64,000 nucleotides of DNA from an uncultured Endozoicomonas sp. (GCF_947495845.1 NZ_CANMAO010000016.1:40042-104041); one strand, 5' to 3'; shown: positions 38,021 to 47,280, counted from the stretch's first letter. Numbers and translations are program-made. Notes: a model not told the origin generated them from the letters alone.

Positions 38021-38293
38021 TCAGGCGTCTTGAAAACGCAGAATGGAAGCTTCTTCTGCCTCTTTCTTGTCATCATGCTTTTTACCCGAAGAGCCACACT
38101 TGGCCGGCATATAACCAATACGCTCAGATTCTGGTAAATGCTGATGCTCATAAACAATCACCGCCTGCAGGCTGGCATCCCGTTCTTCCTGCGTCATGGT
38201 GCGACCATCAGGCCACTTGCCCAGTTCCAGTGATTGCCTGAGAGACCGATGGATGACAGGGTTCATTTTTTCAAGAAAAGCGTCTAACTGCAT
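38021..38293 (-). CDS. DUF1315 (YeaC-like) small protein
   Basis: 90 residues from the ATG at 38293 (MQLDAFLEKMNPVIHRSLRQ); the frame is open to 38320 but the nine extra residues do not match the family. LELGKWPDGRTMTQEERDAS is the conserved core of DUF1315. The tail has a CGSSGKKHDDKKE charged end. Cytoplasmic, of unknown function, likely cotranscribed with the DUF2797 gene (27-bp gap). Confidence 0.8.
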   Translation of the reverse strand: MQLDAFLEKMNPVIHRSLRQSLELGKWPDGRTMTQEERDASLQAVIVYEHQHLPESERIGYMPAKCGSSGKKHDDKKEAEEASILRFQDA

Positions 38294-38479
38294 ACACTTG
38301 AGTCCTTTTCTCTTGGTCAACTATTTTCTTTTCGATCAACGATGCATTATTTTACTGAGCGCCCGCTTATCCCAGCCAATGTGAACAAGTATTCCACATA
38401 ACCGCGAATACAAACGGGAAGAAAGTCATGGGAGCATCATAACAATATTTTCCGAACAGTGCTCAAGACGATACTGACT

Positions 38480-38676
38480 TAGGATTTTTCCTGAAATAAC
38501 TTCCACATTTCAATTTTCGTTGTCCGTACCCCGTTGTCCGTATTCCGAAAAAGCTTGGGCCACTCGCGCCTTTGCGGATAACGGATAACGGATAACGGGT
38601 AACGGGTAACGGGTAACGGTCTCTACGGTGCTTCAAGGCCTCAGTAAATGTGGATCTTATTTCAGGACAGCTCCTT
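38480..38676. repeat. Inverted-repeat element, family E, copy 1, with heptamer tandem repeats
   Basis: 197 bp bounded by 22-bp inverted ends (TCCTGAAATAACTTCCACATTT at left; TCCTGAAATAAGATCCACATTT when the right end is inverted). Inside, six tandem heptamers run from 38575 to 38616: three CGGATAA then three CGGGTAA. The left arm has degenerate complementary heptamers (TTGTCCGTA, ATTCCG). A second copy in opposite orientation lies at 63375-63557. It occupies the 599-bp gap before the 38893 gene; the rest of that gap shows nothing recognisable. Confidence 0.88.
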
Positions 38677-38892
38677 ATAAAATACGATATTCAACACTCG
38701 ATTTCTCTATATTTGGGCGCCTATCAATATAATACTTTAGTACACATATGCTGAACGATTTCACGAAACCATTGGTTAAATGAGTAGATCTAGTACGCTA
38801 CCTCAGTCCATATTCAGACCTTTGTCTAATTTCCGAACCCTATATACAACATAAGCTTAAACCAGAACTCGAGTAACTTTGGAGATTAGGAT

Positions 38893-39576
38893 ATGAGTAC
38901 ATTTTTTACAGTATTAAGCCCTAAGCTGACAGCAGCGTCATCACCGTCAGGGTTCAAAACCAGGCATAAAGAACCTGAGAAAAACAAACCGGTTACCTTT
39001 GAATCCATGCTGTCAGGAAAGTCACGGCGGGTCAGAAAAGCGGACCCACACACCGAAAACAACATGACTCGGGTTACCGGCTCAAAAACACCGTTGCACA
39101 CGCCTATTAAAAAGAATCATCACGACGGCAACAAAGCCTACAATCTGTTCATCGATGAAAAAGCCAAAAGCCGCCTATCAGGGCCTTTTATTCAACCCGT
39201 ACATTTTGGTGATTCACCGGGTTTATCCGTTTCCTGGGATGATGAAGCAGAAACCACTGAAAAAGCGCGCAGCGTGAGCTTGCCAGAAAAGAGTAACCAC
39301 CAACCACTGCTGGTGAATAATAAATACTCATCGGCTCCAGCCCGGCTCAAACCTATTGAAGGAATTTGTTTCGCCGATGGCGGGAAACTGGCTGTTTCAT
39401 GGGATGACGAGCCCATGTATTTAAAAAAGCCAGAGGTGAAACCCGATAACCGTCAGGTCATCAGAAACGTTTTAGCCAATTGGGTTCAGGAACGTAAAGA
39501 ACAAGCACGTAAAGAGAGTGAACTTCAGGCCTTTGCGAGCCAGTTTCAAACCAGAGGCCGTTCTCGAAAGCATTAA
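38893..39576 (+). CDS. Orphan hydrophilic protein with duplicated SWDDE motif
   Basis: 227 residues, no signal peptide and no membrane helix. The N-terminal 80 residues are rich in Ser, Thr, Lys and Pro with little predicted order. Two similar segments occur about 55 residues apart: GDSPGLSVSWDDEAE and DGGKLAVSWDDEPM. The C-terminal part is a charged helix (VQERKEQARKESELQAFASQ). GGAG lies 8 bp before the ATG and a strong terminator follows. I recognise no family. The disordered N-terminus and lack of export signal would suit a type III substrate, but this is only a hypothesis. Confidence 0.6.
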   Translation: MSTFFTVLSPKLTAASSPSGFKTRHKEPEKNKPVTFESMLSGKSRRVRKADPHTENNMTRVTGSKTPLHTPIKKNHHDGNKAYNLFIDEKAKSRLSGPFIQPVHFGDSPGLSVSWDDEAETTEKARSVSLPEKSNHQPLLVNNKYSSAPARLKPIEGICFADGGKLAVSWDDEPMYLKKPEVKPDNRQVIRNVLANWVQERKEQARKESELQAFASQFQTRGRSRKH

Positions 39577-39593
39577 CAGTCCGCGCTGATAAA

Positions 39594-39628
39594 AAACGGA
39601 TCTCATCAGTGATGAGATCCGTTTTTAC
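39594..39628. terminator. Bidirectional terminator between the orphan gene and glpG
   Basis: AAAACGGATCTCATCA and TGATGAGATCCGTTTT pair almost perfectly around a 2-nt centre, with an A run before and T run after. It overlaps the last bases beside the glpG stop codon. Confidence 0.88.
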
Positions 39629-40513
39629 TTATGACTGCTGACCATCGGTTGTTTTAAAAAGAAATCCAGCAACCATACCCAGCAGGCCACCTGCAAACAA
39701 ACCACCAGAGTGTGCAGCATTGGCCATATTGCCAAAACCAATACTGCCAAGAATACCGGTATAACCAATGACCAGCCAGCCTAACATAAGCCCGTAACAC
39801 AATGGTGGCAGACCAAATCGCCAGGCAGGATCTACCTTTTCACGAACCATGCAATAACCCATCAGGCCATAAACGACACCGGAAAACCCGCCAAAAATCG
39901 TGTTATCGCCGCCCCAGAAAAATTGGGCGACATTGGACAGAAAACCGGTAAATACAATAATACCCAGAAGGTGTAAACCACCCTGACGAACCTCAAGGCG
40001 GCTGCCAAAGATATACAACGTCAGCATATTAAACGCCAGATGACTGATACCAAAGTGGAGGAAGATCGGCGTGATCAATCGCCAGTATTCTCCCTGTTCC
40101 AGCCCCATGGTTAAACTGCCAAAGTAAAGATAGCCCTGCCCTACCTGGAATGGTACAAAGGAGAACCAACTAATGGTCTGCCAGTCTGTACCCATCTGAG
40201 TAATGATGCCCACCAACACGCAAGCCACAATAAACAGAAAGGTAATCGGCAGTTGCTTCCAGGGAATATGTCGGAATATTTGCCCCGCGTTCACACCCAC
40301 TCTTGGTGGTGCCGATGCCAGTTTCAATTCACCGGATTGCCACTGTTCATAAATACTGACAACCACCCGGGAATGTTCTTCACTCGCCGTCCAGATGACT
40401 TGCTGACCCGATTCTTCAGTAATTTTATGGGGAATCCCCCGACTATAAAGGAAGAAAGAGAGATCACTCAGATCAACCGTTCCGCCAATTTCCAGCGCTC
40501 TGTGCATGGTCAA
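39629..40513 (-). CDS. glpG: Rhomboid intramembrane serine protease
   Basis: 294 residues. A small cytoplasmic N-terminal domain precedes six membrane helices. The catalytic Ser is in GGFSGVVYGLMG (about residue 211) and the His in NAAHSGGLFAGG (about 267); HFGISHLAFNMLTLYIFG matches the GlpG oxyanion-side HN motif. It cleaves membrane proteins within their transmembrane segments. It is the last of a minus-strand pair with nadK, 38 bp apart. Confidence 0.93.
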   Translation of the reverse strand: MTMHRALEIGGTVDLSDLSFFLYSRGIPHKITEESGQQVIWTASEEHSRVVVSIYEQWQSGELKLASAPPRVGVNAGQIFRHIPWKQLPITFLFIVACVLVGIITQMGTDWQTISWFSFVPFQVGQGYLYFGSLTMGLEQGEYWRLITPIFLHFGISHLAFNMLTLYIFGSRLEVRQGGLHLLGIIVFTGFLSNVAQFFWGGDNTIFGGFSGVVYGLMGYCMVREKVDPAWRFGLPPLCYGLMLGWLVIGYTGILGSIGFGNMANAAHSGGLFAGGLLGMVAGFLFKTTDGQQS

Positions 40514-40550
40514 ACAGTTTCCTTAAACGAGTAATAGCAGAGTGCTGTTG

Positions 40551-41435
40551 TCAGCATCGATCTTCCTGATAGTTCCAGCGTAATTTTGAACGACAGGATT
40601 CATAAAAATTATGATTTAACGGATGAAGTAGCTTCAACCGCTGGGATTTTTTATGGATAGTGATTTCATCCCCTGGCGCGGAGGTAATATGAATCTGACC
40701 ATCACAACTAACCTGAGGATAAATGCTGTTCTCCTCCCGAATCACCAGTTTCAGCTCGCTGTCGCCATCCACCACCAATGGGCGGTTGGTGAGCATATGA
40801 GGATACATGGGCACCAGTACAATGGCATCCAGCCTTGGATGCATAATTGGACCACCACCAGAAAGCGCATAAGCGGTTGAGCCAGTAGGCGTGGCAATGA
40901 TTAACCCGTCCGCCCGCTGTTTATAGACAAACTGCCCATCAATATAGAGTTCAAACTCAATAATCCGGGTGGATTTACCAGGGTGCAAAACCACATCGTT
41001 AAGTGCATCACCCTGCCCAATCACCTTACCTTTGCGCCGCACTCTGGCTTCTAAAAGGAAGCGGCTTTCCGCCAGATAACGACCTTCCAGTACTTCCGTC
41101 AGCTGGTCATCCAGCTCATCCGGAGAAATATCCGTGAGAAAACCCAGTCGGCCACGATTAATGCCAATCACCGGAATATCATAAGCGGCCAGATCTCGAG
41201 CGGCACCCAGCATACTGCCATCGCCACCTACCACAATCACCAAATCACACTGTTTACCCATTTCTTCACGGCTAACCATGGGAAATACGTGGCCGGGAAT
41301 CAGACTATCCAGCTGCTGATCCAATAGTACATTAACGCCGCGTTTCTGGAGAAAATCGGCCAGATGCCTCAGGGTATCTTCAACATGGATACGCCCCTGA
41401 CGACCGGTGACCCCGACATTTTTAAAATGTTCCAT
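40551..41435 (-). CDS. nadK: NAD kinase
   Basis: 294 residues, usual for NadK. It phosphorylates NAD to NADP. The GGDGSMLGAARDL motif near residue 70 and the NE/D-type ATP-site region TPTGSTAYALSGGGPIMHP are intact. Divergent from the DUF1853 gene with a 42-bp gap, an arrangement seen in other gammaproteobacteria. Confidence 0.97.
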   Translation of the reverse strand: MEHFKNVGVTGRQGRIHVEDTLRHLADFLQKRGVNVLLDQQLDSLIPGHVFPMVSREEMGKQCDLVIVVGGDGSMLGAARDLAAYDIPVIGINRGRLGFLTDISPDELDDQLTEVLEGRYLAESRFLLEARVRRKGKVIGQGDALNDVVLHPGKSTRIIEFELYIDGQFVYKQRADGLIIATPTGSTAYALSGGGPIMHPRLDAIVLVPMYPHMLTNRPLVVDGDSELKLVIREENSIYPQVSCDGQIHITSAPGDEITIHKKSQRLKLLHPLNHNFYESCRSKLRWNYQEDRC

Positions 41436-41477
41436 AAACTCAGTGATGCCGCCTTATGAGATGCGTTAGTATACTTT

Positions 41478-42407
41478 ATGCATGAATTTTCACACCAAAT
41501 CCTAAAGCATACTCTACACCAGGCGCTGCATTGGATACAAAGCGCCCCGCCGATCTTTTGCAGTGATGCTCATCCACTGTGTGTTGATCGTCCTTTACCG
41601 CACAACCTTTCACCGATAGTACCGAATACAGAGCAGCACGAAGCACTTGCTTCCCGCCTGATAGAAAAGGGGAATCCCTTGCTGGGGATGTTCTACGAAA
41701 CGTTATGGCAATTCCTGCTGGACGAACTGCCAAATACCCAGTTGCTCGCCCACAATCGACAAGTCAATCAGGTTATTGATGGCAGGAAAACAACGCTGGG
41801 GGAGTTTGATCTGATTTACCGACATCAACAACGGGTCTTCCACCGGGAGTTGGCTGTTAAATTTTATTTAGGTGTCCCAGATCAGGATAACTCAGAGGAT
41901 GACTCACCCTGGAATCAATGGGTTGGTCCGGGGCTAAAAGATCGGCTGGATCGAAAAATGAACCATCTGCTTCAGCATCAAGTGACTCTGGGCGAAACAA
42001 CCGCCGGACGTGAATCATTCAAGGCGTTAAATGCCAGAGGCAGTTTGGAGAAGGAAGCCCTCATTCAGGGAAGATTGTTCTATCCACTTAGTAGTTATGG
42101 TCACTGCCCTGCTCCACAATTCAGTAACCCGGAGCACCTGAAAGGAACCTGGCTGACGGTCAACGAGCTTCACAGCTGGGCGCAACTCAAAGATGGTTAC
42201 GAATTTCAGCTACCTGCCAAACGGGAATGGCTTAACGAAACACCACTTTCAACGCTATACAGTCATAATGAACTCCAACATCGGCTTAGCGATCTCAAGC
42301 AGCCATTGTATGTATTGGCCTGTCATCAATCACTCCCCTTACCTTTGCATGTATTTATTGTCCCGGATCACTGGCCGACAAAGGCCTTAAGCGCCTCGCG
42401 TTTATAA
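41478..42407 (+). CDS. DUF1853 protein
   Basis: 309 residues. Family segments include GMFYETLWQFLLDEL, LGEFDLIYR with the following FHRELAVKFYLGV (a possible nuclease-like acidic core, E and D-X-E/K-like), and FVVPDHW-like C-terminus. Cytoplasmic. DUF1853 has a PD-(D/E)XK-like look, but I know of no shown activity. Divergent from nadK. Confidence 0.8.
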   Translation: MHEFSHQILKHTLHQALHWIQSAPPIFCSDAHPLCVDRPLPHNLSPIVPNTEQHEALASRLIEKGNPLLGMFYETLWQFLLDELPNTQLLAHNRQVNQVIDGRKTTLGEFDLIYRHQQRVFHRELAVKFYLGVPDQDNSEDDSPWNQWVGPGLKDRLDRKMNHLLQHQVTLGETTAGRESFKALNARGSLEKEALIQGRLFYPLSSYGHCPAPQFSNPEHLKGTWLTVNELHSWAQLKDGYEFQLPAKREWLNETPLSTLYSHNELQHRLSDLKQPLYVLACHQSLPLPLHVFIVPDHWPTKALSASRL

Positions 42408-42523
42408 ACCCTACTGACTCACGGTGCTTTTGGGCAGGAACCTGCTAATTTCCCTGATTGTAGCTTGGTAAAATATCGGCATAATATTCAGCCCTTCCTA
42501 GCAGCAGCCAAATACTCCCATCT

Positions 42524-43099
42524 ATGACAACCGAACAAACCCTCACCCAACGCAGCGGTTCACAATGTGAGCTGTGCAACTCAACTGAAGGCCTTGTGGT
42601 TTTCGCCGTTCCACCCGCCAGCGAGGCATCCAATGCTGATCAGTGCATTCTGGTTTGCAGCAACTGTCACGATCAAATTCAGCAGCCGGAAACCATCATA
42701 CCCAACCACTGGCGCTGCCTGAACGACAGCATGTGGAGTCAAGTGCCTGCGGTACAGGTAATGGCATGGCGAATGCTGAACCGACTGTCTTCTACTGAAA
42801 CCTGGGCTCAGGATCTTCTGGATATGATGTATCTGGATGATGAAACCCGTGAATGGGCTGAATCCGGCATGGCTTCTGAAGAGTCTGATACTCCCACGCT
42901 GGATAGCAATGGTAGTGTTTTAAGTGCCGGCGATACGGTCACTCTGATCAAAGACCTTGCCGTTAAAGGTGCTGGCTTTACCGCAAAACGCGGCACAGCC
43001 GTTCGTGGTATATCACTGACCGGCAACCCTGAACAAATCGAAGGCCGGGTGAATGGCGTAAGAATCGTGCTGTTGACGAAATACTTGAAAAAATCTTAA
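42524..43099 (+). CDS. PhnA/YjdM-family zinc-ribbon protein
   Basis: 191 residues. The N-terminal zinc ribbon has CELC and CSNC pairs; the C-terminal SH3-like domain is the PhnA domain (SNGSVLSAGDTVTLIKDLAV, KRGTAVRGISLTG, LLTKYLKKS). Despite the name PhnA, this family is not phosphonoacetate hydrolase. In E. coli yjdM is of uncertain role. The protein here is longer than YjdM (about 111), with an extra middle helix region. Confidence 0.85.
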   Translation: MTTEQTLTQRSGSQCELCNSTEGLVVFAVPPASEASNADQCILVCSNCHDQIQQPETIIPNHWRCLNDSMWSQVPAVQVMAWRMLNRLSSTETWAQDLLDMMYLDDETREWAESGMASEESDTPTLDSNGSVLSAGDTVTLIKDLAVKGAGFTAKRGTAVRGISLTGNPEQIEGRVNGVRIVLLTKYLKKS

Positions 43100-43106
43100 T
43101 TAAATA

Positions 43107-43133
43107 GGAGGCTGTCTTATACGACAGCCTCCT
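43107..43133. terminator. Bidirectional terminator at the PhnA/aceK junction
   Basis: AGGAGGCTGTC and GACAGCCTCCT form a perfect 11-bp stem with a 5-nt loop. It overlaps the C-terminal codons and stop of aceK, so the same bases encode the end of AceK and end transcription of the convergent gene. Confidence 0.75.
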
Positions 43134-44904
43134 CTATCTTTTGCCCCCGCACTGAAGGCGTCGCACTTCTTGGCTCCCTTTTCAACTTCAATGTCGGGCT
43201 GTAAGGTAAGACATCCATGACATTACCATGGTTGATCTGATCCTGAATGCTGCGCCAATAGCTTGCCGTAAACAAATCACCATGCAGCCTTGCAAAACGC
43301 GTTCGAATCTGCACATCTGGAAAAAGAAAGACCGGAAACTCTTCAGGAAATATATCGCCAGGAGAAACAGAATACCAAGGCTCGGCAGCCATCTCCTGTT
43401 CGGGATAAAGGGGCTCGGGAATGTTCCGGAAGTTACACTCTGTCAGATAAATAATCTCATCGTAGTCATAGAACACTACACGACCATGACGGGTTACCCC
43501 AAAGTTTTTCAGCAACATATCTCCAGGGAAGATATTGGCCGCCGCCAATTGCTTGATTGCCCGACCATATTCGTTCAACACTGCCTGAAGGGATTCTTCA
43601 TCGCCATTTTTCAGCACCTGATCCACATAAATATTCAGAGGAATCATACGACGCTCAGTGTATAAATGCCGAATCAGTACTTTCTCGCCGTAAACAATAA
43701 CCGTCGAAGGAGCGACTGCCTGCAACTCTTCCAGCAACTCCTCACTAAAACGATCCTTGGGTAAAATCAGATTGGAAAATTCCTGGGTATCTGCCATACG
43801 CCCAACCCGGTCATGAGTCTTTACCAGATAATAACGATCTTTCACCATGGTTTTACTGATGTCTTTAGGCGGAGCAAAGTGATCCTTAATCACTTTAAAC
43901 ACCATATTCAGGGATGGCAGGGTGAATACCGACATCACCATCCCCTTCACCCCGGGAGCGATCACAAATTGATCGCCAGAGCTCTGCAAGTGCTCCAGAA
44001 AATCCCGATAGAAGACACTCTTACCATGTTTAAAAAAGCCTATGGAGCTGTAGAGCTCCGCTCTGTTTTTTTCAGGAATCAAGGATTGCAGGAACTCAAC
44101 ACACTCCGAGGGAATGCGCGCGTCCACCAAAAAATAAGAACGGGTAAAACTGAACAATACACTAACACAGTCGTTTTGACAGAGCAGAGCATCGACAAAA
44201 AGGCCACCCCGTTCATTATTCAGCACCGCTAAAACGAAGGGCTGCAGCTCATCACCAGAAACCATGCGACCAATGAGATACGCCGCCTTGTTCCGGTAAA
44301 ACACCCATTTCAGAACATCCACTCGAACATTGTCTTTTTTCACCCATTCCGGCTGCTGTTTTTGTAGCGCATGGATGATGTTGCGAATATCCCGACGGTG
44401 GTATTCCCATGGGCGCTCAAATGCAAAGTCATCCAGCATTCGACCAACCAGATTCACCAGCCCGCTTTCGAGATAATAAGAACGGTAAATTCCTCTGGGG
44501 CTGTGTACTTTGAAACCATCAAATTCTGACTGAATGAAACAGTGACCGGGGTTCACTGCTTCACCTTTAAATACTTTTCGGTACACCGAGTTGTAAAAAG
44601 TCTCGGCAAGTTCCGGATCAGTGCGATATGAAATCAAATCCAGATAAGCGTCATGAACATCCTGCCAATAGCCACTATTCTGCAAATAACTCTTATCTAC
44701 TGCATCTGCCAGCGCATCCATCACATTGGTAATGGCGAGGTAATATAAATTAATCCGGTCCGAGGCGGCGTGCTGGGCAACACTCCAGTCCGCCTGAAGA
44801 AAACGATCGCGGGCGCCGAGGGTGATATCAGTAAACTGGGTACGATAATCACTAAACCCTTCAAGAATGATTCTTGCAATCTGCCGGGCGATGGACGTAT
44901 TCAT
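43117..44904 (-). CDS. aceK: Isocitrate dehydrogenase kinase/phosphatase
   Basis: 595 residues. AceK phosphorylates isocitrate dehydrogenase to divert carbon to the glyoxylate bypass, as when cells grow on acetate or fatty acids. Characteristic segments are SVFTLPSLNMVFKVIKDHFA, IPLNIYVDQVL and GDMLLKNFGVTRHGRVVFYD, with the kinase catalytic Asp region. It fits well with beta-oxidation of steroids in this organism, since acetyl-CoA from such growth needs the bypass. It is alone here, without aceBA. Confidence 0.95.
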   Translation of the reverse strand: MNTSIARQIARIILEGFSDYRTQFTDITLGARDRFLQADWSVAQHAASDRINLYYLAITNVMDALADAVDKSYLQNSGYWQDVHDAYLDLISYRTDPELAETFYNSVYRKVFKGEAVNPGHCFIQSEFDGFKVHSPRGIYRSYYLESGLVNLVGRMLDDFAFERPWEYHRRDIRNIIHALQKQQPEWVKKDNVRVDVLKWVFYRNKAAYLIGRMVSGDELQPFVLAVLNNERGGLFVDALLCQNDCVSVLFSFTRSYFLVDARIPSECVEFLQSLIPEKNRAELYSSIGFFKHGKSVFYRDFLEHLQSSGDQFVIAPGVKGMVMSVFTLPSLNMVFKVIKDHFAPPKDISKTMVKDRYYLVKTHDRVGRMADTQEFSNLILPKDRFSEELLEELQAVAPSTVIVYGEKVLIRHLYTERRMIPLNIYVDQVLKNGDEESLQAVLNEYGRAIKQLAAANIFPGDMLLKNFGVTRHGRVVFYDYDEIIYLTECNFRNIPEPLYPEQEMAAEPWYSVSPGDIFPEEFPVFLFPDVQIRTRFARLHGDLFTASYWRSIQDQINHGNVMDVLPYSPTLKLKREPRSATPSVRGQKIEEAVV

Positions 44905-44922
44905 GATAAAACCATTATTGTT

Positions 44923-45876
44923 TTAATGCATATTGAAACCGCGACGCCCCTGAAGCCCCCCCGTATGCACCACCAGCAAACGTTTATTCCGATATAGCTC
45001 AGTATTCTCGACACTATCGAGTACTGAGCGATAGAGGGCAAACATCAACTTACCAGTATATACAGGGTCCAGAAGAATTCCCGTTTCCTGCTCAAAAGAC
45101 CGAATAAAAGCAAGCAGCTCTTTCGAAGTACGAGCGTACCCGCCATGATGATAATCCGTCAACAGTGTCCAATTATCTAACGAATTTTTAGTAAAATGGT
45201 GAATATCATTTTTAAGAAAATCTGCGCCTTTCAATACAGCAACACCCATGACCCGGGTGCCAGGTAACCTGTCGTTTGCTGCCAGCGCGACACCGGACAG
45301 CGTGGCACCAGTACCGCAGGCGAGCCAGACTTCATCATAATGATTGGACGGAATCTGACTGGCCGACAAGATCTCCTGACACCCCATAACACCCAATGAA
45401 TTACTGCCACCCTCAGGCACGATATAGACATCCTCTTTACGCAGCCCAAACCGTGATAACAGCTGTTGAATAACTTCAGGGTCATTCTTATTGCGATAGT
45501 CACTGCGAGAAAGAAATCGAAGTGTCATTCCCCAGCTGGCGGCATCCGTAAGCATCGATGATAAATGACCATGTTCTTCTATAGGTTCGCCGCGGATCAC
45601 ACCGATAGTGGAGAGACCGAAACGATGCCCAGCTGCCGCCAGCGCATGAATATGATTGGACCATGCGCCACCAAAACTGAGGATCGTTGCTTTCTCTTGC
45701 ACCTTTGCCGCGCTCAGATTGTGCTTCAACTTATACCATTTATTACCGCTGACCAGAGGGTCCAGTTGATCAAGCCGTAGCATGTCCAGCCGAACACCCG
45801 CATCATGCAGCCAGTCAGTAGACACTGGCTCCAAAGGAACCGGTTGATTCAATGTATCAAGATATTCAGTATTCAT
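44923..45876 (-). CDS. PLP-dependent ACC deaminase/D-cysteine desulfhydrase family enzyme
   Basis: 317 residues. The PLP Lys is in SGNKWYKLKHNL (about residue 48) and SFGGAWSNHIHALAAAG follows. The family includes D-cysteine desulfhydrase (pyruvate, ammonia and H2S from D-Cys) and 1-aminocyclopropane-1-carboxylate deaminase. The residues that decide are not distinguishable by eye. Element family D copy 2 lies just upstream of its start. Confidence 0.85.
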   Translation of the reverse strand: MNTEYLDTLNQPVPLEPVSTDWLHDAGVRLDMLRLDQLDPLVSGNKWYKLKHNLSAAKVQEKATILSFGGAWSNHIHALAAAGHRFGLSTIGVIRGEPIEEHGHLSSMLTDAASWGMTLRFLSRSDYRNKNDPEVIQQLLSRFGLRKEDVYIVPEGGSNSLGVMGCQEILSASQIPSNHYDEVWLACGTGATLSGVALAANDRLPGTRVMGVAVLKGADFLKNDIHHFTKNSLDNWTLLTDYHHGGYARTSKELLAFIRSFEQETGILLDPVYTGKLMFALYRSVLDSVENTELYRNKRLLVVHTGGLQGRRGFNMH

Positions 45877-45895
45877 TCTTATTGGTCGGTTTATA

Positions 45896-46023
45896 TATAC
45901 CCATTGGATTTCAAGTTGCTACTAGGCGGCAAGAGAGCGAAGCCCCGTGAGCTTACAGATAGTAAGTGATCGGGGTGAGCGAACGCTGGCAACAACGTAG
46001 CAACTTGAAAGGCGATGGGTATA
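45896..46023. repeat. Inverted-repeat element, family D, copy 2
   Basis: 128 bp, same length and ends as copy 1 (28766-28893); starts TATACCCATTGGATTTCAAG and ends with the inverse of TATACCCATCGCCTTTCAAG. It lies between the PLP enzyme gene and the stop of the peroxiredoxin gene. Confidence 0.88.
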
Positions 46024-46030
46024 AACGCAC

Positions 46031-47050
46031 TTAGTCAGGATCACAAACCCGTGCCTCCGGACACCATGGCCCACAGGGTGCAATCTCAGCACAGGTGTGA
46101 GCACCATGGGTTTCACAGGCATCATATGTGGTAAACACACTGCATTCAAAGCAGCTTGTGCCATCCCAGCTGCACTGATGACAAGGGCTGACAAAACTGT
46201 TCGGGCCACAGTTTTCAAGATCTCCCCCTTTTATATGGTCTTTATGCAGTTTACGAAAAAAAGGCACCCATCTCAGATAATCCGGATAGCCCGAATTGCT
46301 GGATGGCAATGTTTGAACGCGCAGACTGCCATAAAAATTTTTGCCCTGATCATCGGTTATATCCGGATTCAGAATTAAATCATTACCCCTTACCCAGCCG
46401 GCGCCAGTCACAACCTTATTCTTATTTGTATTCACTGTGATCAGCGCATCCAGTAAACGCTGGATCTCATCCAGATTACGACCCACTTCCATAGGGTACG
46501 TCATCGTTGCCTCTATTCTTTTACTGTCATTATTAATGACAAAAACGGCACGTATCGTGTAATTCTCTCTTGATGTCCGACCATTGCCTATACTCTCGTC
46601 TGCCGCCAGCATTCCATATAGCTTGGATACAATCAGATTTTCATCCGCGATCACTGGAAACGTTACCGATGCTTCACCAGCCACGGCGGCAACGTCTTTC
46701 AACCAATGTTGATGAGAGTGCACCGAATCTTGACTTAGTCCAATAACATTTACCCCTTTTCGCCGAAAGTCTCCGACCTTCCTCTGAACCTCGGCCAGTT
46801 CTGTAGTGCACACTGGCGTATAATCATGGGGGTGAGAAAACAGAAAGGTGTACAAGCCGCCCTCCCGATTAATCCACTCATAAAAGCCTATGGTTTCACC
46901 TGTTGAGAGGTGGGCTTCAAAATCTGGCGCCGTGTCACCAATATTTAATGAAGAAGCAAACAATGACTGTGTAAACAGCAACAACAGCACTGTATAAACA
47001 GTGCGCTTTCCTGAAGAACAATATAAACGACCGAGAAAGAAGGAGAGCAT
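46031..47050 (-). CDS. Secreted 1-Cys/Prx6-type peroxiredoxin with a C-terminal cysteine-rich domain
   Basis: 339 residues from the ATG at 47050 (MLSFFLGRLYCSSGKRTVYT), preceded by GAGG at 9 nt. The frame is open to 47221 but the extra part reads as non-coding. A signal peptide ends near SLFASS. The peroxiredoxin core has LNIGDTAPDFEA, the peroxidatic Cys in HDYTPVCTTELAEV, VIGLSQDSVHSHQHWLKDV and TFPVIADENLIVSKLYGM. The last 60 or so residues hold 10 cysteines (SPCHQCSWDGTSCFEC and others), a domain I do not recognise. It probably removes peroxides outside the cytoplasm. Confidence 0.82.
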   Translation of the reverse strand: MLSFFLGRLYCSSGKRTVYTVLLLLFTQSLFASSLNIGDTAPDFEAHLSTGETIGFYEWINREGGLYTFLFSHPHDYTPVCTTELAEVQRKVGDFRRKGVNVIGLSQDSVHSHQHWLKDVAAVAGEASVTFPVIADENLIVSKLYGMLAADESIGNGRTSRENYTIRAVFVINNDSKRIEATMTYPMEVGRNLDEIQRLLDALITVNTNKNKVVTGAGWVRGNDLILNPDITDDQGKNFYGSLRVQTLPSSNSGYPDYLRWVPFFRKLHKDHIKGGDLENCGPNSFVSPCHQCSWDGTSCFECSVFTTYDACETHGAHTCAEIAPCGPWCPEARVCDPD

Positions 47051-47228
47051 TGCTAGACACCTCGAGCCCTTGTTTGGAACAAGGGCCTGACTGCAAGTTA
47101 TTCCAACGCTATTGATACCATCCAAAGCTGCTCTCAAAACCAGTAGCCTTAGTACGGTCAATAGATCCAAGAAGCTGACAGAAGATAGCTTGTATAATGT
47201 GATACTTGGAAACCTACCCATAGCCGTC

Positions 47229-47280
47229 TATCCCCATCGCCTTTCAAGCTGTTACTTTATTGGCTGCGTGCGCTCAACTA
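47229..47280. repeat. Partial copy of element family D
   Basis: About 50 bp beginning TATCCCCATCGCCTTTCAAG matches the right end of the family D element in inverted orientation; similarity fades after TTGGCTGCGTGCGCTCA. With copy 2 it brackets the peroxiredoxin gene. Confidence 0.65.

Noticed and set aside
38575..38616. Tandem heptamers as a CRISPR array
   Set aside because: Units are 7 bp with no spacers and lie inside a family E element; no cas genes nearby.
47051..47221. 57-residue N-terminal extension of the peroxiredoxin
   Set aside because: No family match and no need: the ATG at 47050 opens a proper signal peptide and has GAGG upstream.
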